Part shown: in pieces, positions 39,037-49,760 of the stretch
Numbering within the stretch: the first letter of the stretch is position 1
How the letters are laid out: every line of letters starts with the position of its first letter
DNA from: Pectinophora gossypiella
Taxonomy: Eukaryota > Arthropoda > Insecta > Lepidoptera > Gelechiidae
Assembly (NCBI RefSeq): GCF_024362695.1
Contig: NC_065422.1
Span: 1,116,001 to 1,180,000, forward strand
Length of the DNA stretch: 64,000 bases
Direction: 5' to 3'
Program-made: the position numbers and the translations under genes
The notes under the pieces: model-generated
Database searches by the model: none
The model's input: the letters and a program-made list of their open reading frames with translations, nothing else
What the model was told of the DNA's origin: nothing

Positions 39037-40357
39037 TACAGGGTGGCCCAGAAGTTCAGGTTCAAAATGAAAAATTAGGAAGAGGAGCTCATTAGCTACC
39101 AGAAACACCCCCATGTATGTTCAGCAATTATTAACGGTTTAGGAGATATGACCCATTTTGTACCTTTTTCTAGATTTTCTACCTTACTTCAGAAATAATC
39201 ATTTTGTCGCTATACCTTTCTTAATAATTATTTTATTTTACTTCACAACTATGCCTAAGTCTGTGTACCGCTCAAGCAAAGACAAATTAAAGTGAAATCA
39301 AAGATAAAAAAAAAGTTATCGGAAGTCAAAGTGAGAATTCGACCAAAATTGTTACAGTTGTTAAAACTTCGCCGAAGAATAATAAACACATGAGATTGTC
39401 ATGGACACTGAAAGTATTTCTAAAAACTGCTCCATTTAATAGGCTTTTAGAAACATTAATAAAAAGTACCCTTAATACGGGCAAAAAACTAAGTAATTAG
39501 CCCTCAAAGATTGCAAGACAGACAGATTTGAAGGAAAATTTGACATTCTCATACAATGTAGCTGCTACTTTCTAACGTTGTTAAAGGTGCTCAAAGACAC
39601 ATTTTCAATTAAAAGTAAATAAAAATCACGCTTATACGAGTAATCGCTAACAGGGTAGACATAGCAACAATCCGAAGACAAAACTTGCAGTCACTTTTGG
39701 TATTCGTATTTTAATGAAGGTACATAGATTTCAAGGAAAAAGTTATCCCCAAACACTGTTGGTGATTCATACTATTGGATACTAAAATAAAATCTGTCTT
39801 TTAGCACCTTTAACAACGTTAGAAAGAAGCAGCTACATTGTATGAGAATGTTAAATTTTCCTTCAAATATGTCTGTCTTGCAATCTTTGAGGGCTAATTA
39901 CTTAGTTTTTTGCCCGTATTAAGGGTACTTTTTATTAATGTTTCTAAAAGCCTATTAAATGGAGCAGTTTTTAGAAATACTTTCAGTGTCCATGACAATC
40001 TCATGTGTTTATTATTCTTCGGCGAAGTTTTAACAACTGTAACAATTTTGGTCGAATTCTCACTTTGACTTCCGATAACTTTTTTTTTATCTTTGATTTC
40101 ACTTTAATTTGTCTTTGCTTGAGCGGTACACAGACTTAGGCATAGTTGTGAAGTAAAATAAAATAATTATTAAGAAAGGGATAGCGACAAAATGATTATT
40201 TCTGAAGTAAGGTAGAAAATCTAGAAAAAGGTACAAAATGGGTCATATCTCCTAAACCGTAAATAATTGCTGAACATACATGGGGGTGTTTCTGGTAGCT
40301 AATGAGCTCCTCTTTCTAATTTTTCATTTTGAACCTGAACTTCTGGGCCATCCTGTA
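39037..40357. mobile_element. Large hairpin element, 552-bp arms
   Basis: The element 39039-40355 (1317 bp) is flanked by TA. Arms 39039-39590 and 39804-40355 are inverted copies with exactly symmetrical ends around a 213-bp loop. Termini are cagggtggcccagaagttca and tgaacttctgggccatcctg (one mismatch). There is no transposase and no long frame. The ends resemble Tc1/mariner-type non-autonomous elements. Confidence 0.85.
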
Positions 40358-40401
40358 TATAAAACATTCACAAGTAATACAATTACTAAAATTAAGACTT
40401 A

Positions 40402-40894
40402 TACAGGGTGTTAGTGACTTCGTAACGAAAACTTTGAGGGATGATTCAGGCCATGATTCTGAGTTGATATCAAGTGGAATTTTCCGTCGCAAAAGTATGG
40501 AACGGAAAATAATTTAAATAAGCTCTAAAATTTTCATGACTTCTCCGACAGGAAATTCCACTTGATATCGACTCAGAATCATGGTCTGAATCATCCCCTT
40601 CAGTATTCGTTACAGTGTCACTAACACCCATACCTACTTGTATGGCTACTGTATGTACTTGTATGGGGTGTAAGTGACATCGTAACGAATACTGAGATGG
40701 ATGATTCAGCCGATTATTCTGAGTTAATATCAAGTGGAATTTTCCATCGCAAAAGTATAGAATTGAAAATAATTTAAAAAAAACTAAAAAAATAACATGA
40801 ATTTTGCGACGGAAAATTCCACTTGATATTAACTCAGAATCATGGTCTGAATCATCCCTCTGAGTATTCGTTACGATGTCACTAACACCCTGTA
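40402..40894. mobile_element. Mite-2 dimer, full length
   Basis: 40404-40892 (489 bp) between TA dinucleotides, ends cagggtgttagtgac and gtcactaacaccctg. Two palindromes are joined by the catacctacttgtatgg spacer. It is collinear with 4490-4976 in the opposite orientation, including the variant cagccgattattctgag in one arm. Frames read through it on both strands are palindrome artefacts. Confidence 0.9.
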
Positions 40895-40939
40895 TATATA
40901 TGACAATTACAGTGTACATAGCATCTACAAATTAGTAAT

Positions 40940-41045
40940 AAAATTAAACAGAAGGTGAACGTTGTGTCTTATAAGGAAGTGCAAGAATTGGCCTTTGATA
41001 GAAATGAATGGAGAATGCTACACCGATATAGGCGTGGGTCTTAAA
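40940..41045 (+). pseudogene. RTE-b RT fragment, downstream half of the split copy
   Basis: Reads QKVNVVSYKEVQELAFDR, then NEWRMLHRYRRGS and a stop. Continues 38880-38995. Confidence 0.75.
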
Positions 41046-41099
41046 TTGCTGATTTCAACTCTATAGATATGATTACGTACTGTCGACATAATCATCGGG

Positions 41100-41260
41100 T
41101 ACTGAGTGAATCCGGCCAAGTAGTTAATATACAATACGACACGTCATAAAAGAATAAAATATGACCCAGAGGGGGTGAAATGGGCGCACGATTCGATTTG
41201 GAGCGGGGCGGAGACCGTTCTATACGTAATATAATTCTTTATTCTATGCCACGATTTATC
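41100..41260. repeat. Rep-4 fragment and reverse Rep-1
   Basis: tccggccaagtagttaatat (41112) followed by gagggggtgaaatgggcgca, gagcggggcggagaccgttc and tctatacgtaat. Confidence 0.5.
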
Positions 41261-41659
41261 ATTTTACCTATCTATCTTGAAGTCCAAGTACATGCCTGAA
41301 AATTGCACTAACTTCATCCTTTATTTACTTCTTATTTGTTTTTTCTTCATTCTTACAGTTTATCAGAGAATATATATTCATATAATATGTCTGATAGTTT
41401 CAACTATGCCGAGTAGACTCTAGAGTGCAGCAAAGGCATAACTTAGTAAAGCAACATTCTTTCCCGCCGCTCGGGGGTACTAACCTACTTACAGCGATGC
41501 AGTCTCTGACGTCACTTCAAAATTTCATTCTCAAGTATTTCCATCGGTATAACTCTCATCGTGGAGCGTAACGTAACTAACACCAAACACTCGCGTTTTG
41601 GATAAATTCATATTATGATCAAAACAGTGTGCAGTGTGTTTGTCTTTGTGTGTCTTGAC

Positions 41660-41728
41660 GCATGTGACATTGCGTGCGCACGTGCGTGCGTGCGTGCATG
41701 CGTGCGTGCGTGTGTACGTTCAAGCGTG
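41660..41728. repeat. (TGCG)n microsatellite
   Basis: Alternating tgcgtgcg/cgtgcg run inside the first tandem unit. Confidence 0.85.
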
Positions 41729-42119
41729 CGTGCGGGCGTGTATAGAGACTGGTTGGGTTTGGAACCGTACTGAAAAGTAAAGCTGTGGCAGGTATCGCCG
41801 GCAATTGCAATTGACAGCGTGATGCGGAAGAGTACCTTCTCGGGTGCAAGCAAAGTTATAACATTCGCGGGGGTACTAAACTAACTCACTTACTCGCAAA
41901 GCAGTTTGTGACGTCATTACGAATTTCATCCACAAGATTTTCTTACATAGGTACTCTCCGTGTGTGTTAGTCTGTACCTGGCGCGAATTTCTGTTCTCAG
42001 AGAATATGTTCAAGCGAAGGCTGACGTTTAATATTAGATTTATCAATTAGGAATGCGTCTGAAATTAGATCTAGCTTTGTTATATGAGTTTATACTCGCT
42101 TTTTGGATATCATGATCAG

Positions 42120-42270
42120 CGAGCGTTAGCGTGTTTGAGTGCCGGCGCGCTCGTGTTTGTGTGAGCGTGTGTAATTGCGTGCGTGTGTGCTTGCATGCGT
42201 GCGGGCGTTTGTGCTTGCATACGTGCGTGCATGCGTGTGTGCTGGCATGCGTGCGTGCGTGCGTGTGTAC
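42120..42270. repeat. (TGCG)n degenerate microsatellite
   Basis: gcgtgcgtgtgtgcttgcat and similar. Frames through it on both strands are artefacts. Confidence 0.85.
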
Positions 42271-42467
42271 CTATATAGGTGAATGTGAGCTTGCGTGTGT
42301 ATGTTTTGTATGTATGAAACGGAACCATACTTATACAGTGAAGTGCAAACAATGGCATTACATTCTTTCCCGCTGCCGTTTCCACTCCGGGGTACTAACC
42401 TACTAACTCGCGTTGCAGTTTCCAAAGTCATTTCAAAATTGTATTCGGTCTAGAAGAATACACTAGC

Positions 42468-42583
42468 ACTGGGGGGTTAAAATGGCCACACCGAAGCAAT
42501 TCATCTATGAAAGCAATATTGCAATTTGAAATTTGCGCATATAAAATTAAGTGCGCAATGCAAACAAATGTTAACCCCCCAGT
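42468..42583. mobile_element. Mite-3 deleted copy
   Basis: actggggggttaaaatggcc to ttaaccccccagt. It matches Mite-3 through aagtgcgcaatgcaa, then jumps to the terminal repeat; most of the right arm is lost. Confidence 0.75.
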
Positions 42584-42599
42584 GCCTTGAGAATGACGC

Positions 42600-42726
42600 C
42601 GGCTACACAAGTTGTGAGAAGCTGCAGTAGTTTTAGGCGGATGAGACGTTCGTTATGTAAAAAAATGACGATTCAAAGTGTAACTATGTTACCTACTGAG
42701 TAAAGTTATTTTTGAATTTGAATATT
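42600..42726 (+). mobile_element. LINE 3' tail
   Basis: cacaagttgtgagaagctgc, then agtagttttaggcggatgag, then gtgtaactatgttacctact, then tatttttgaatttgaat. The same UTR occurs in reverse at 49270-49370. Confidence 0.65.
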
Positions 42727-42811
42727 CAATTCTTTGGCGACGTCGCCGGCGACGAAGGGGTAGGCAGAGGTTTGAAATAGAGAAAGTTAGTGCTTACTAA
42801 TCTTGGTTGAT

Positions 42812-43108
42812 CGACATCGAGGCCCCGGGTTCGAATCCCGGTGGGGACATATCACAAAAATCACTTTGTGATCCCTAGTATGGTTAGGACATTACAGGCT
42901 GATCATCTGATTGTCCGAAACTAAGATGATCCGTGCTTCGGAAGGCACGTTAAGCCGTTGGTCCCGGTTACTACATACTGATGTAAGTATGTAGTCGTTA
43001 CATAAGCCATGTCAGGGGCTTTTGCGGCTCAGTAATAACCCTCACACCAGGGTTGAAGAGGTTGGTATTCCACCTCACAACCCACACGATAAGAAGAAGA
43101 AGACATCG
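42812..43108 (+). mobile_element. SINE-A, nearly complete
   Basis: B box (gggttcgaatcccggtgggg), full body, core and 3' module to cacacgataagaagaagaag. The first half of the tRNA-like head is replaced by other sequence. Confidence 0.8.
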
Positions 43109-43999
43109 AGTCTCGATAGACTCAGTACTCTTACAGCGCACTCATGCGGCGCTTTATACTACAGTAGCCCTTTTTACCGACTTCAAAAAGATCGAGGTTA
43201 TGTTCCTTACATTTTTCCGTAATTTCTATACTTTATGGCCTTTTCAAAAAGAAATCTATTTGTCCTTTATAAAAGGTGGCTCCATTCTAAGTTCCCTCTT
43301 CGCTAAGTCTTGACTTATTGCGGAGGGTCCAACAAGTGCTACCTACGAGTTTGGAGGGTTGTGGTCCTCTTGTCTGCAAATACCTACTCCTAGTTCGGTG
43401 AAGATTTCTTCGGCGGGTATATGTTACTTTTATTAAAAAAAAAGTTAAGTTAATTTGTTAATTTGTTTAGTTAGTTTGGTTAAGGGAGCTTAATATTTGA
43501 CCCAAGCAGGATATTTGTCTGTCATACGCAATAATAATAATTAAAAAAAAATTCTTACGATAGATTAGCATACAACCACGGCTGTCTTCCAAACATCACT
43601 ATTCGGAAAAATTTCAGAGAACTATACCTACCTATTTTCTTGTTTCCTACTTTTTAGAGCGTGATTTTTCCGTAGTCGGCGTTTAATTTATAAACTTATA
43701 TTTTTATTTATACTATTATATATTGTATGGGGTATTATTCTTTAAGATAACATGCTTCCGATACATATTTTATGAGAAATTTGGAGATAAAACCTATACA
43801 GGACATGACTGAACAGTCATGTTATCAATTCAACGTAATTATCGAGTAAATACAAGAAAATCCGCTAGTAAAAGCTAGTAATGTGTACATATTCACCAAC
43901 ACACTGCCATTCGGAAAGATTCTTTTTCGGCTTAGTTCACTTCATTTGTTAAATTCTGACAGGTGGTTTAGAAATTAGGTTGGAACAGATGAGCATACA
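43109..43999. other. No recognised feature
   Basis: Unassigned AT-rich sequence. Confidence 0.35.
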
Positions 44000-44009
44000 C
44001 ACATACATA

Positions 44010-44106
44010 CATATCCTCGTAAGGCCCGGATTTCCAGACACAATAGTTAAACAATGGGATTTGGATTTTAAAAGCCTCACGACCTTACTTACTTACGATA
44101 TATATA
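44010..44106. repeat. Rep-5 copy, interrupted by Tc1
   Basis: tcctcgtaaggcccggattt, then ccagacacaatagttaaaca, then atgggatttggattttaaaa. It matches 57102-57185. On the other side of Tc1 (45741-45783) is gtcgtaaggcccaaagtcct in reverse orientation. Rep-5 has short inverted ends (cgtaaggccc/gggccttacg), so it may itself be a small MITE. Confidence 0.55.
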
Positions 44107-45735
44107 CACTTCTCATCAAAAAAATCGAAACACTTCCGTTTTCATTGTTTCTGTCCGAATTTAACACAAAAAAGAATTCATACGATGAAAAAAAATACAT
44201 AAATGTATAGCTGGCAGTTTGGCCATTACAGTAATAAGCGAAAATTCAAAATTAGAATTTCATTTGTTTATCTTATAAACGAAATGAATCACTGTTTTGA
44301 GACAAATGTGTGTTTAGGGTTGGAGTACATTTAGCGTTTAAAAACTAAAAATTGGCGCCTATCCTTAAACTTTTTGTTTTTTATTTCAATACTGTGACTT
44401 TGGGACGTCTGAAAAAAGGTTTTTTTTCTAAAACGTATGGATACTTCGCCCACAGAAGCCGCCCAAGTTGTGGCATTGCTGGATTCTGGCCTTAGTCAGC
44501 GTGTTGTGGCTGCAAGACTGCATCTAAGCCTGTCATCTGTTCATAGAGTCTATAAATGTTATCGGGAGACTGGTTTGTTCACGCGCCGTTCAGGATCTGG
44601 CAGGAATCGGGTCACTTCTGAGCGAGATGATCGATTTATTGTAACAACTTCTTTAAGAAATCGACGCCTTAACGCTTTTCAACTGCAGCAGCGGCTTCGT
44701 GTTGTACGAAGGGTGGCTGTAAGTGACTCTACAATTAGAAGAAGGTTGAAGGATCGTGGACTGGTACCGCATAAGCCAGCAAATGGGCCGAAATTAACTG
44801 CAGACCATCGAAGAGCGCGCCTTAACTTTGCACGTGAGCACCTAAATTGGTCATACCTACAGTGGAGCAAAGTTCTCTTTTCTGATGAGTGTAAAATTAT
44901 GCTGTATGGTAACGACGGAAGGAACAAGGTCTACAGAAGAGACGGAGAATGCTATGCACAATGCTGCATTGAAGAAAAGGTCAGCTATGGTGGCGGTTCG
45001 TGGACGGTTTGGGGAGGAATCAGCGCCGACGGTAAGACAGAGCTTGCTTTCGTGTCTGGGCCACGTCTGCCTGCACTAAACTGTCATCGGTACGTCGAAG
45101 AGTGTCTCGAGCCTCATGTGATGCCCTATGCACATTTTATTGGCAACGGCTTCATATTCATGCACGACAATGCTAGGGCTCACACCGCGGGCGTCGTACG
45201 AGATTATCTTAACGAAGTCGATATCTCTATTATGGAATGGCCAGCAAGAAGCCCGGACATGAATCCCATTGAACATCTGTGGGATGAATTAAAGAGACGA
45301 ATTCGAGCAAGAGATCCTGCCCCAGAAACACTTAGCCAGCTGCAAGATGCAATCCAAGAGGAATGGGACAATATACCACAGCATGTGATCGTGACTCTCA
45401 TCCGATCGATGAAGAACCGTATGGAAGCAGTAATTAGAGCTCGGGGAGGGAATACAAGTTATTAAATAAACGTTTTTTAGCTTTTTTTTTCATTTACGTG
45501 TGTTGTTTTATCCATTTCCTTTATACTCCATACGGAATAAAAATGACTCATTTAACAAAATACGAAACCTATGAAAAATTCATTTAAATTTAGAACATTA
45601 ACATTAAGATTTGATAAGCTCATATTACTCACTATTAAACGACATTTAACATTTATTCCTAAATGTACACATTTTTCTGATAATCCTGACAAAACGTAAA
45701 CTTGCAAGGTGTTTCGATTTTTTTTATGAGAAGTG
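44107..45735 (+). mobile_element. Tc1 transposon, complete, copy 2
   Basis: 1629 bp flanked by TA (44105-44106, 45736-45737). Inverted repeats 44107-44133 and 45709-45735 differ at one position (ttttatgag instead of tttgatgag on the right). Same structure as copy 1. Confidence 0.95.
44437..45465 (+). CDS. Tc1 transposase (DD34E), intact
   Basis: 342 residues, intact from start to stop. The catalytic residues are the same as in the 33.8-kb copy: D150 (LFSDECK), D244 (MHDNARAH) and E279 (NPIEHLW). Differences from that copy are C41, R43, Q84 and M243 (R, W, V and T there). Q84 needs two nucleotide changes against V84. C41 and R43 fall at the end of the first helix-turn-helix (HRVYKCYRETG); M243 is next to the second catalytic Asp. 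Which copy is closer to the ancestral, active sequence needs other genomic copies. Downstream, 270 bp of element sequence lead to the right inverted repeat. Confidence 0.95.
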   Translation: MDTSPTEAAQVVALLDSGLSQRVVAARLHLSLSSVHRVYKCYRETGLFTRRSGSGRNRVTSERDDRFIVTTSLRNRRLNAFQLQQRLRVVRRVAVSDSTIRRRLKDRGLVPHKPANGPKLTADHRRARLNFAREHLNWSYLQWSKVLFSDECKIMLYGNDGRNKVYRRDGECYAQCCIEEKVSYGGGSWTVWGGISADGKTELAFVSGPRLPALNCHRYVEECLEPHVMPYAHFIGNGFIFMHDNARAHTAGVVRDYLNEVDISIMEWPARSPDMNPIEHLWDELKRRIRARDPAPETLSQLQDAIQEEWDNIPQHVIVTLIRSMKNRMEAVIRARGGNTSY

Positions 45736-45783
45736 TATATGGTCGTAAGGCCCAAAGTCCTTTGAAAATCCAAATCCAAATAT

Positions 45784-46534
45784 GTATGTATGTATATATA
45801 TATAGCGATCAAACATATAACCCTCCTTTTTGCTTCGCGGACGGCGGGGAACAAAGTGACTGCAATGTCATCAAATTACTTGTGGTTCTGCCCACCCATT
45901 TAGGGTTTATGGGCGTTAGTTTATGTATGTATCTCTCTGTCTCTTTATTTAAGAGCTGCGCTCTTGTCGGTGGAGTAATCGCCATTACTCCATAGATAGG
46001 GCGTGTAGAACGGTGGTTGCCCCAATCGCCTTCCGTTCCGCAGTCCACCGACCAATTTCTCAATCGGTGATGTTCTAGCTAGAGCCCTACCAGAATCCAT
46101 TTCCTCGGCCTCCTCCAGGGGTTTTATGAATGTGAAAATAGACTATATTGACTACTACACTGTGCAACTAGTCGAATCAAGTAACGAATGAACTGAAGTT
46201 GCGAATAAAAAAAACAAGTGTAAAATGAGGGGGAGAATGCAAATAACAGAGGTACGATATGACATTCACAAACACTTACGCGCCCCAAGATTGCAACACG
46301 ACAGCCTAATGATGCACCATTGAAAGAGGAATACTCAGCAAATAATTCCCCCTATAACTTTTTTCTTTTTTGTATGTTTCAAAAAATACCATGATTACAA
46401 ATGTATGGGGTATGCCAGCCAGTATTTATTTTTTTCCTTCTAAGGAATATATATCTCATTCTCACTTTTTATTGAGCACCCCTCGTAGGACTGAAAATAA
46501 TATAAAGAAAATTGTTTATTTTTGGACAATTTTA
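45784..46534. other. Mostly unassigned; RTE-b remnant near 45940-46005
   Basis: ttatttaagagctgcgctct then tgtcggtggagtaatcgcca is the reverse of the RTE-b terminus (HRQERSS). The rest is not recognised. Confidence 0.4.
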
Positions 46535-46745
46535 TTGATTTTTCCGACAGGAAATCTACTTGATATCAACTCAGAATAATGGTCTGTACGGTCACGAGCA
46601 TTAATATATATACACTTTGGTACCATGTCACATTAACTTTTATGACAAATTGAACTGTAAGCCTCACTAAATGTCAAATATGTTAGTGCGACAGAGTCCT
46701 AAAGTGGGTACATTATATTGCTCATGTCACTAATATCCTGTATAT
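46535..46745. mobile_element. Mite-2 remnant interrupted by Mite-1
   Basis: Right arm of Mite-2 (gatttttccgacaggaaatc, tgatatcaactcagaataat) to 46588, then Mite-1, then tcactaatatcctgtata, the Mite-2 terminus. Confidence 0.7.
46589..46726 (-). mobile_element. Mite-1 copy, subfamily A
   Basis: cggtcacgagcattaatata after TA, to ttatattgctcatg. The last few bases (actg) are missing at the junction with Mite-2. Confidence 0.85.
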
Positions 46746-46813
46746 TGATATAATATTCATGTACCTACTTATCAGAACTTGGATTAAGTATTTACAAAGA
46801 ATTAACTTAATAT

Positions 46814-47178
46814 TATTACTTCTATCTGAACAGCCTCCGTGGTCTAGTGGTAAGAGCGTTAGGCTCACGATCTGGAGGTCCGGGTTCGATTCCCGATGGG
46901 GACATTGTCGAAATCACTTTGTGAGACTGTCCTTTGTTTGGTAAGGACTTTTCAGGCTTGCATCACCTGATTGTCCGAAAAAGTAAGTTGATTCCGTGCT
47001 TCGGAGGGCACGTTAAGCCGTTGGTCCCGGCTATTAGCCGTAAAAACACCTCCACCAACCCGCAGTGGAGCAGCGTGGTGGAGTATGCTCCATACCCTCT
47101 CCGGTTGATTGAGAGGAGGCCTGTGCCCTGCAGTGGGACGTATATAGGCTATTTATGTTATGTTATGTATTACTTCTA
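46814..47178 (+). mobile_element. SINE-B, full length, 11-bp target duplication
   Basis: The element 46825-47167 is flanked by tattacttcta (46814-46824 and 47168-47178). Complete head (gtggtctagtggtaagagcg, gggttcgattcccgatgggg), core, cctccaccaacccgcagtgg, tail to cgtatataggct and a (ttatg)n end. The cleanest SINE in the window. Confidence 0.95.
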
Positions 47179-47419
47179 AATGGACGCTTTATCGAGAACC
47201 GAAGGCAATTAGGGGTCGACTAATTAATTATGAACAGTTGTAATTGTTTGTTTATTTTTCTGCGATACCGAAGCGATGTGGTTATTATCAATTTGACCCG
47301 ATTTCCTTTATTTAATTGCTATGACCCAACTAATTGCTTTGGAAGCCGAAGCACTGAATAATCGTAGGTCGGTGTGGATACAGATCATGGTGGTTGTCAC
47401 CAGCACGATTTTAATTGCC
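47179..47419. other. No recognised feature
   Basis: Unassigned. Confidence 0.35.
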
Positions 47420-47424
47420 GATAC

Positions 47425-47640
47425 ACACACGTACATTGACCAAATTGGAGATGTCCTTAGAAAACGTTAAGTACGATCTACTCTGAACCGGCGTGCGTGT
47501 ATGAGACGATTGAGGAACATGGAGGAAGCAAGAGAAGTGTGTAAGGATCGAAACAAATGGGATTCCATAGTCTCTGCTTACCCCGATAGGAAATAGTCGT
47601 GAGTTTATGTACGTGTATGTATGTTAATTTGCCGACAATT
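47425..47640 (+). pseudogene. RTE-a RT C-terminal end
   Basis: Encodes YIDQIGDVLRKR and a stop; in the continuing frame STLNRRACMRRLRNMEEARE, then VCKDRNKWDSIVSAYP. It bridges the RT fragment at 12306-12457 and the short tails elsewhere. Confidence 0.75.
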
Positions 47641-47671
47641 AATTGGTTGTGCTATGAGATGAGTGAGGTAT

Positions 47672-47822
47672 ACAGGGTGTTAGTGACAACATAACGAATT
47701 TTTTAGGAATGTTTCAGACCATAATTCTGAGTTGATATCAAGTGAAGTTCCGTCGCTAAAGTATGGAATTGAAATCAAAACTAAAAATTTCACTCATTTT
47801 CCGACAGCACATTCCACTAATT
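47672..47822. mobile_element. Mite-2 derivative, 3' truncated
   Basis: cagggtgttagtgacaacat with left arm and start of right arm (tttccgacagcacattccac), then unrelated sequence. Confidence 0.7.
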
Positions 47823-48171
47823 GAAACTCATTAATTCGAATTCAGTGGTTTAGGGCCCGAGCCGGCATTCTAACCTGTGACTCTACGGTGTATGTTTAAT
47901 GATGTTCTCACCGAGAATCGACAGTCGACCTTCAGATAGTACCGAGTGCTCTGACCCTAGGCTATAGATACCAAAATACCTACATATCAATTTGCTAACC
48001 ACCCACGGATCGGTTATAATAAATTCATGTAATGGTTACGCTAGTTTATAGGCCTTGCGGTTGCCTACCCGATGCAAAATTAAATCCACGATGACTAATA
48101 CTAAATTCTAGTACAAAATCGGATAACCATGATAATGAGTCAGGCAATGACTAAGTTACAGCCAGATCATA

Positions 48172-48610
48172 GAATAAGGAATAATACTACGGAAGGTAAA
48201 GGAGCTCGGTGGCGCAGCGGTAAACGCGCTCGGTCTGCGATTGTTGAAGTTAAGCAACTTTCGCAAAGGCCGGTCATAGGATGGGTGACCACAAAAAAAA
48301 AGAGTTTTCATCTCGAGCTCCTCCGTGCTTCGGAAGGCACGTTTAGCCGTTGGTCCCGGCTGCATTAGCAGTCGTTAATAACCATCAATCCGCACTGGGC
48401 CCGCGTGATGGTTTAAGGCCCGATCTCCCTATCCATCCATAGGGAAGGCCCGTGCCCCAGCAGTGGGGACGTTAATGGGCTGATGGTGATGACTACGTAT
48501 AGAACGGCAACTCTGAGCTAGGTTTACCTCACCCTCCCTCGGACATAGTTTAGTCTTCAATCGTATGGCGTCAGACGTCACACACACAGAGGAGCGTGTA
48601 CGATAACGTG
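48172..48610 (+). repeat. Rep-1 copy split by SINE-C
   Basis: agaataaggaataatactac at 48172-48191 and actacgtatagaacggcaac from 48492 are the two sides of Rep-1, as in the uninterrupted copy at 14925. Confidence 0.75.
48186..48497 (+). mobile_element. SINE-C, full length
   Basis: 48192-48491 lies between copies of actacg (48186-48191, 48492-48497). It contains ggcgcagcggtaaacgcgct, gaagttaagcaac, ggatgggtgaccac, the shared core, and the full tail with cccgcgtgatggtttaaggc and gggctgatggtgatg. The most complete 5S-chimeric copy. Confidence 0.85.
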
Positions 48611-48611
48611 T

Positions 48612-48682
48612 TTGCAGAAGCGACTGCCTGCCCTACTTTCCAACCAGGGAAGCAAAAACCAGCCCAATACAGTTTAGGCGAT
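48612..48682 (-). mobile_element. SINE-E fragment
   Basis: cagaagcgactgcctgccct then accagcccaatacagtttag. Confidence 0.6.
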
Positions 48683-48715
48683 AATTCCCTCATAATAAAA
48701 TCGGTCATATTCATA

Positions 48716-48917
48716 TACAGGCTGTTAGTGACATCGTAACGAATACTGAGGGGGATGATTCAGCTCATGATCCTGAGTTAATATCCCGTGGAATTTTCTG
48801 TCCCAAAATTCATGTTTTTTTTATTTTCAGTTTCGTACTTTTGCGACGGAAAATTCAACTCAGAATCGTGGTCTGAATCATCCGTCAAAGTTTTCGATGT
48901 CACTCATATTCTATATT
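48716..48917. mobile_element. Mite-2 single-palindrome derivative
   Basis: acaggctgttagtgacatcg, gattcagctcatgatcctga; right arm tttgcgacggaaaattcaac, tccgtcaaagttttcgatgt. The right terminal variant caaagttttcg marks the far end of the dimer. Confidence 0.7.
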
Positions 48918-49269
48918 TAAAAAACATTAAAAAACAAACGAAAAATAGATTTAAAACGCTTTTCTAATTCTGTATAGAGACGGCTTTCGATTTCGACCCC
49001 TGAACAGTGCTCTCCTGCCCTCGCTGTCTGTCAGTTCCATCTGCCGGGTTGTACGGAATTTCACTTTAAAAGATAGACCCCTGATCCAGAGTTTGAGATT
49101 CAAATCTGTTTGATCTGTCTGTGAGTTGTAATTAGTTGAGCAAATGATTTATAATTCAGTCATAGTAGTCTGCCGTGTGGCTTCATGTATTTTGCACTTT
49201 CAAGTTTGAAATTCCTTCTATGCTGGACTCAGACCCTGCTACGTATAGTCACTGTAGTGTAAAAAATCA

Positions 49270-49760
49270 AGTGATTCCATTCAAATTCAAAAAATATCTT
49301 TATTCAATTTTACATAACGAACGTCTCATCCGCCTAAAACTACTGCAGCTTCTCACAACCTGTATAGCCGGGGAAAAGAAGCTGCAAGAAAAACCTCGGC
49401 ACAGGCCCCTAGACGTTCTTTAAAAAAAAAACATAAAATAAAAATAAACATATACAATTGAGTAATTTAGCAGCTGCCTTAGTCATCAGTTCTCAGACAG
49501 TTAATCCCATGCATTCATATCTTCTAAATAATCACTAACTTTATAATAACCTTTTTTGTAAAGTTTTTGTTTAACTACTGTCTTAAAACAGTTGAAAGGC
49601 AAATTCTGAATGTCAATGGGAATCTTATTGTAAAAACGTATACATTACGCCTTAAAAGATTTAGTAATCCTTTCTGACGTAAAGTTAATTTGAACATTAG
49701 AAAAGGAAGATTCGATTAATTTTCCTTTATTTCTATAACCCATCATATTATCAATCGTAG
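49270..49760 (-). pseudogene. CR1/Jockey-like LINE 3' end
   Basis: The minus strand includes YNKIPIDIQNLPFNCFKT, then VVKQKLYKKGYYKVSDYL, then EDMNAWD and a stop near 49506, then a UTR ending in the tatttttgaatttgaatgg terminus at 49270. Same C-terminal motif as at 23715-24125. Frame is open only in parts. Confidence 0.75.

Larger units (their letters stand above)
41440..42450. repeat. Diverged local tandem repeat, units of about 400-500 bp
   Basis: Three partial units begin with ggggtactaacctac-like sequence at 41474, 41874 and 42391, each followed by gcagt and a gtca-bearing word. Between them lie tttggataaattcat / tttggatatcatgatca, then (gcgt)n runs, then ggaaccgtac / ggaaccatac. The first two units carry tgacgtca at 41507-41514 and 41909-41916; the third has lost it. 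Confidence 0.55.

Noticed and set aside
41608..42431. His/Ala/Arg-rich open frames at 41.6 and 42.1-42.4 kb
   Set aside because: They read through (TGCG)n microsatellites.
46589..46726. Separate promoter or regulatory element with repeated gagcaatataatgtaccc
   Set aside because: This is one end of the Mite-1 family, explained by copy number and TA-flanked termini.
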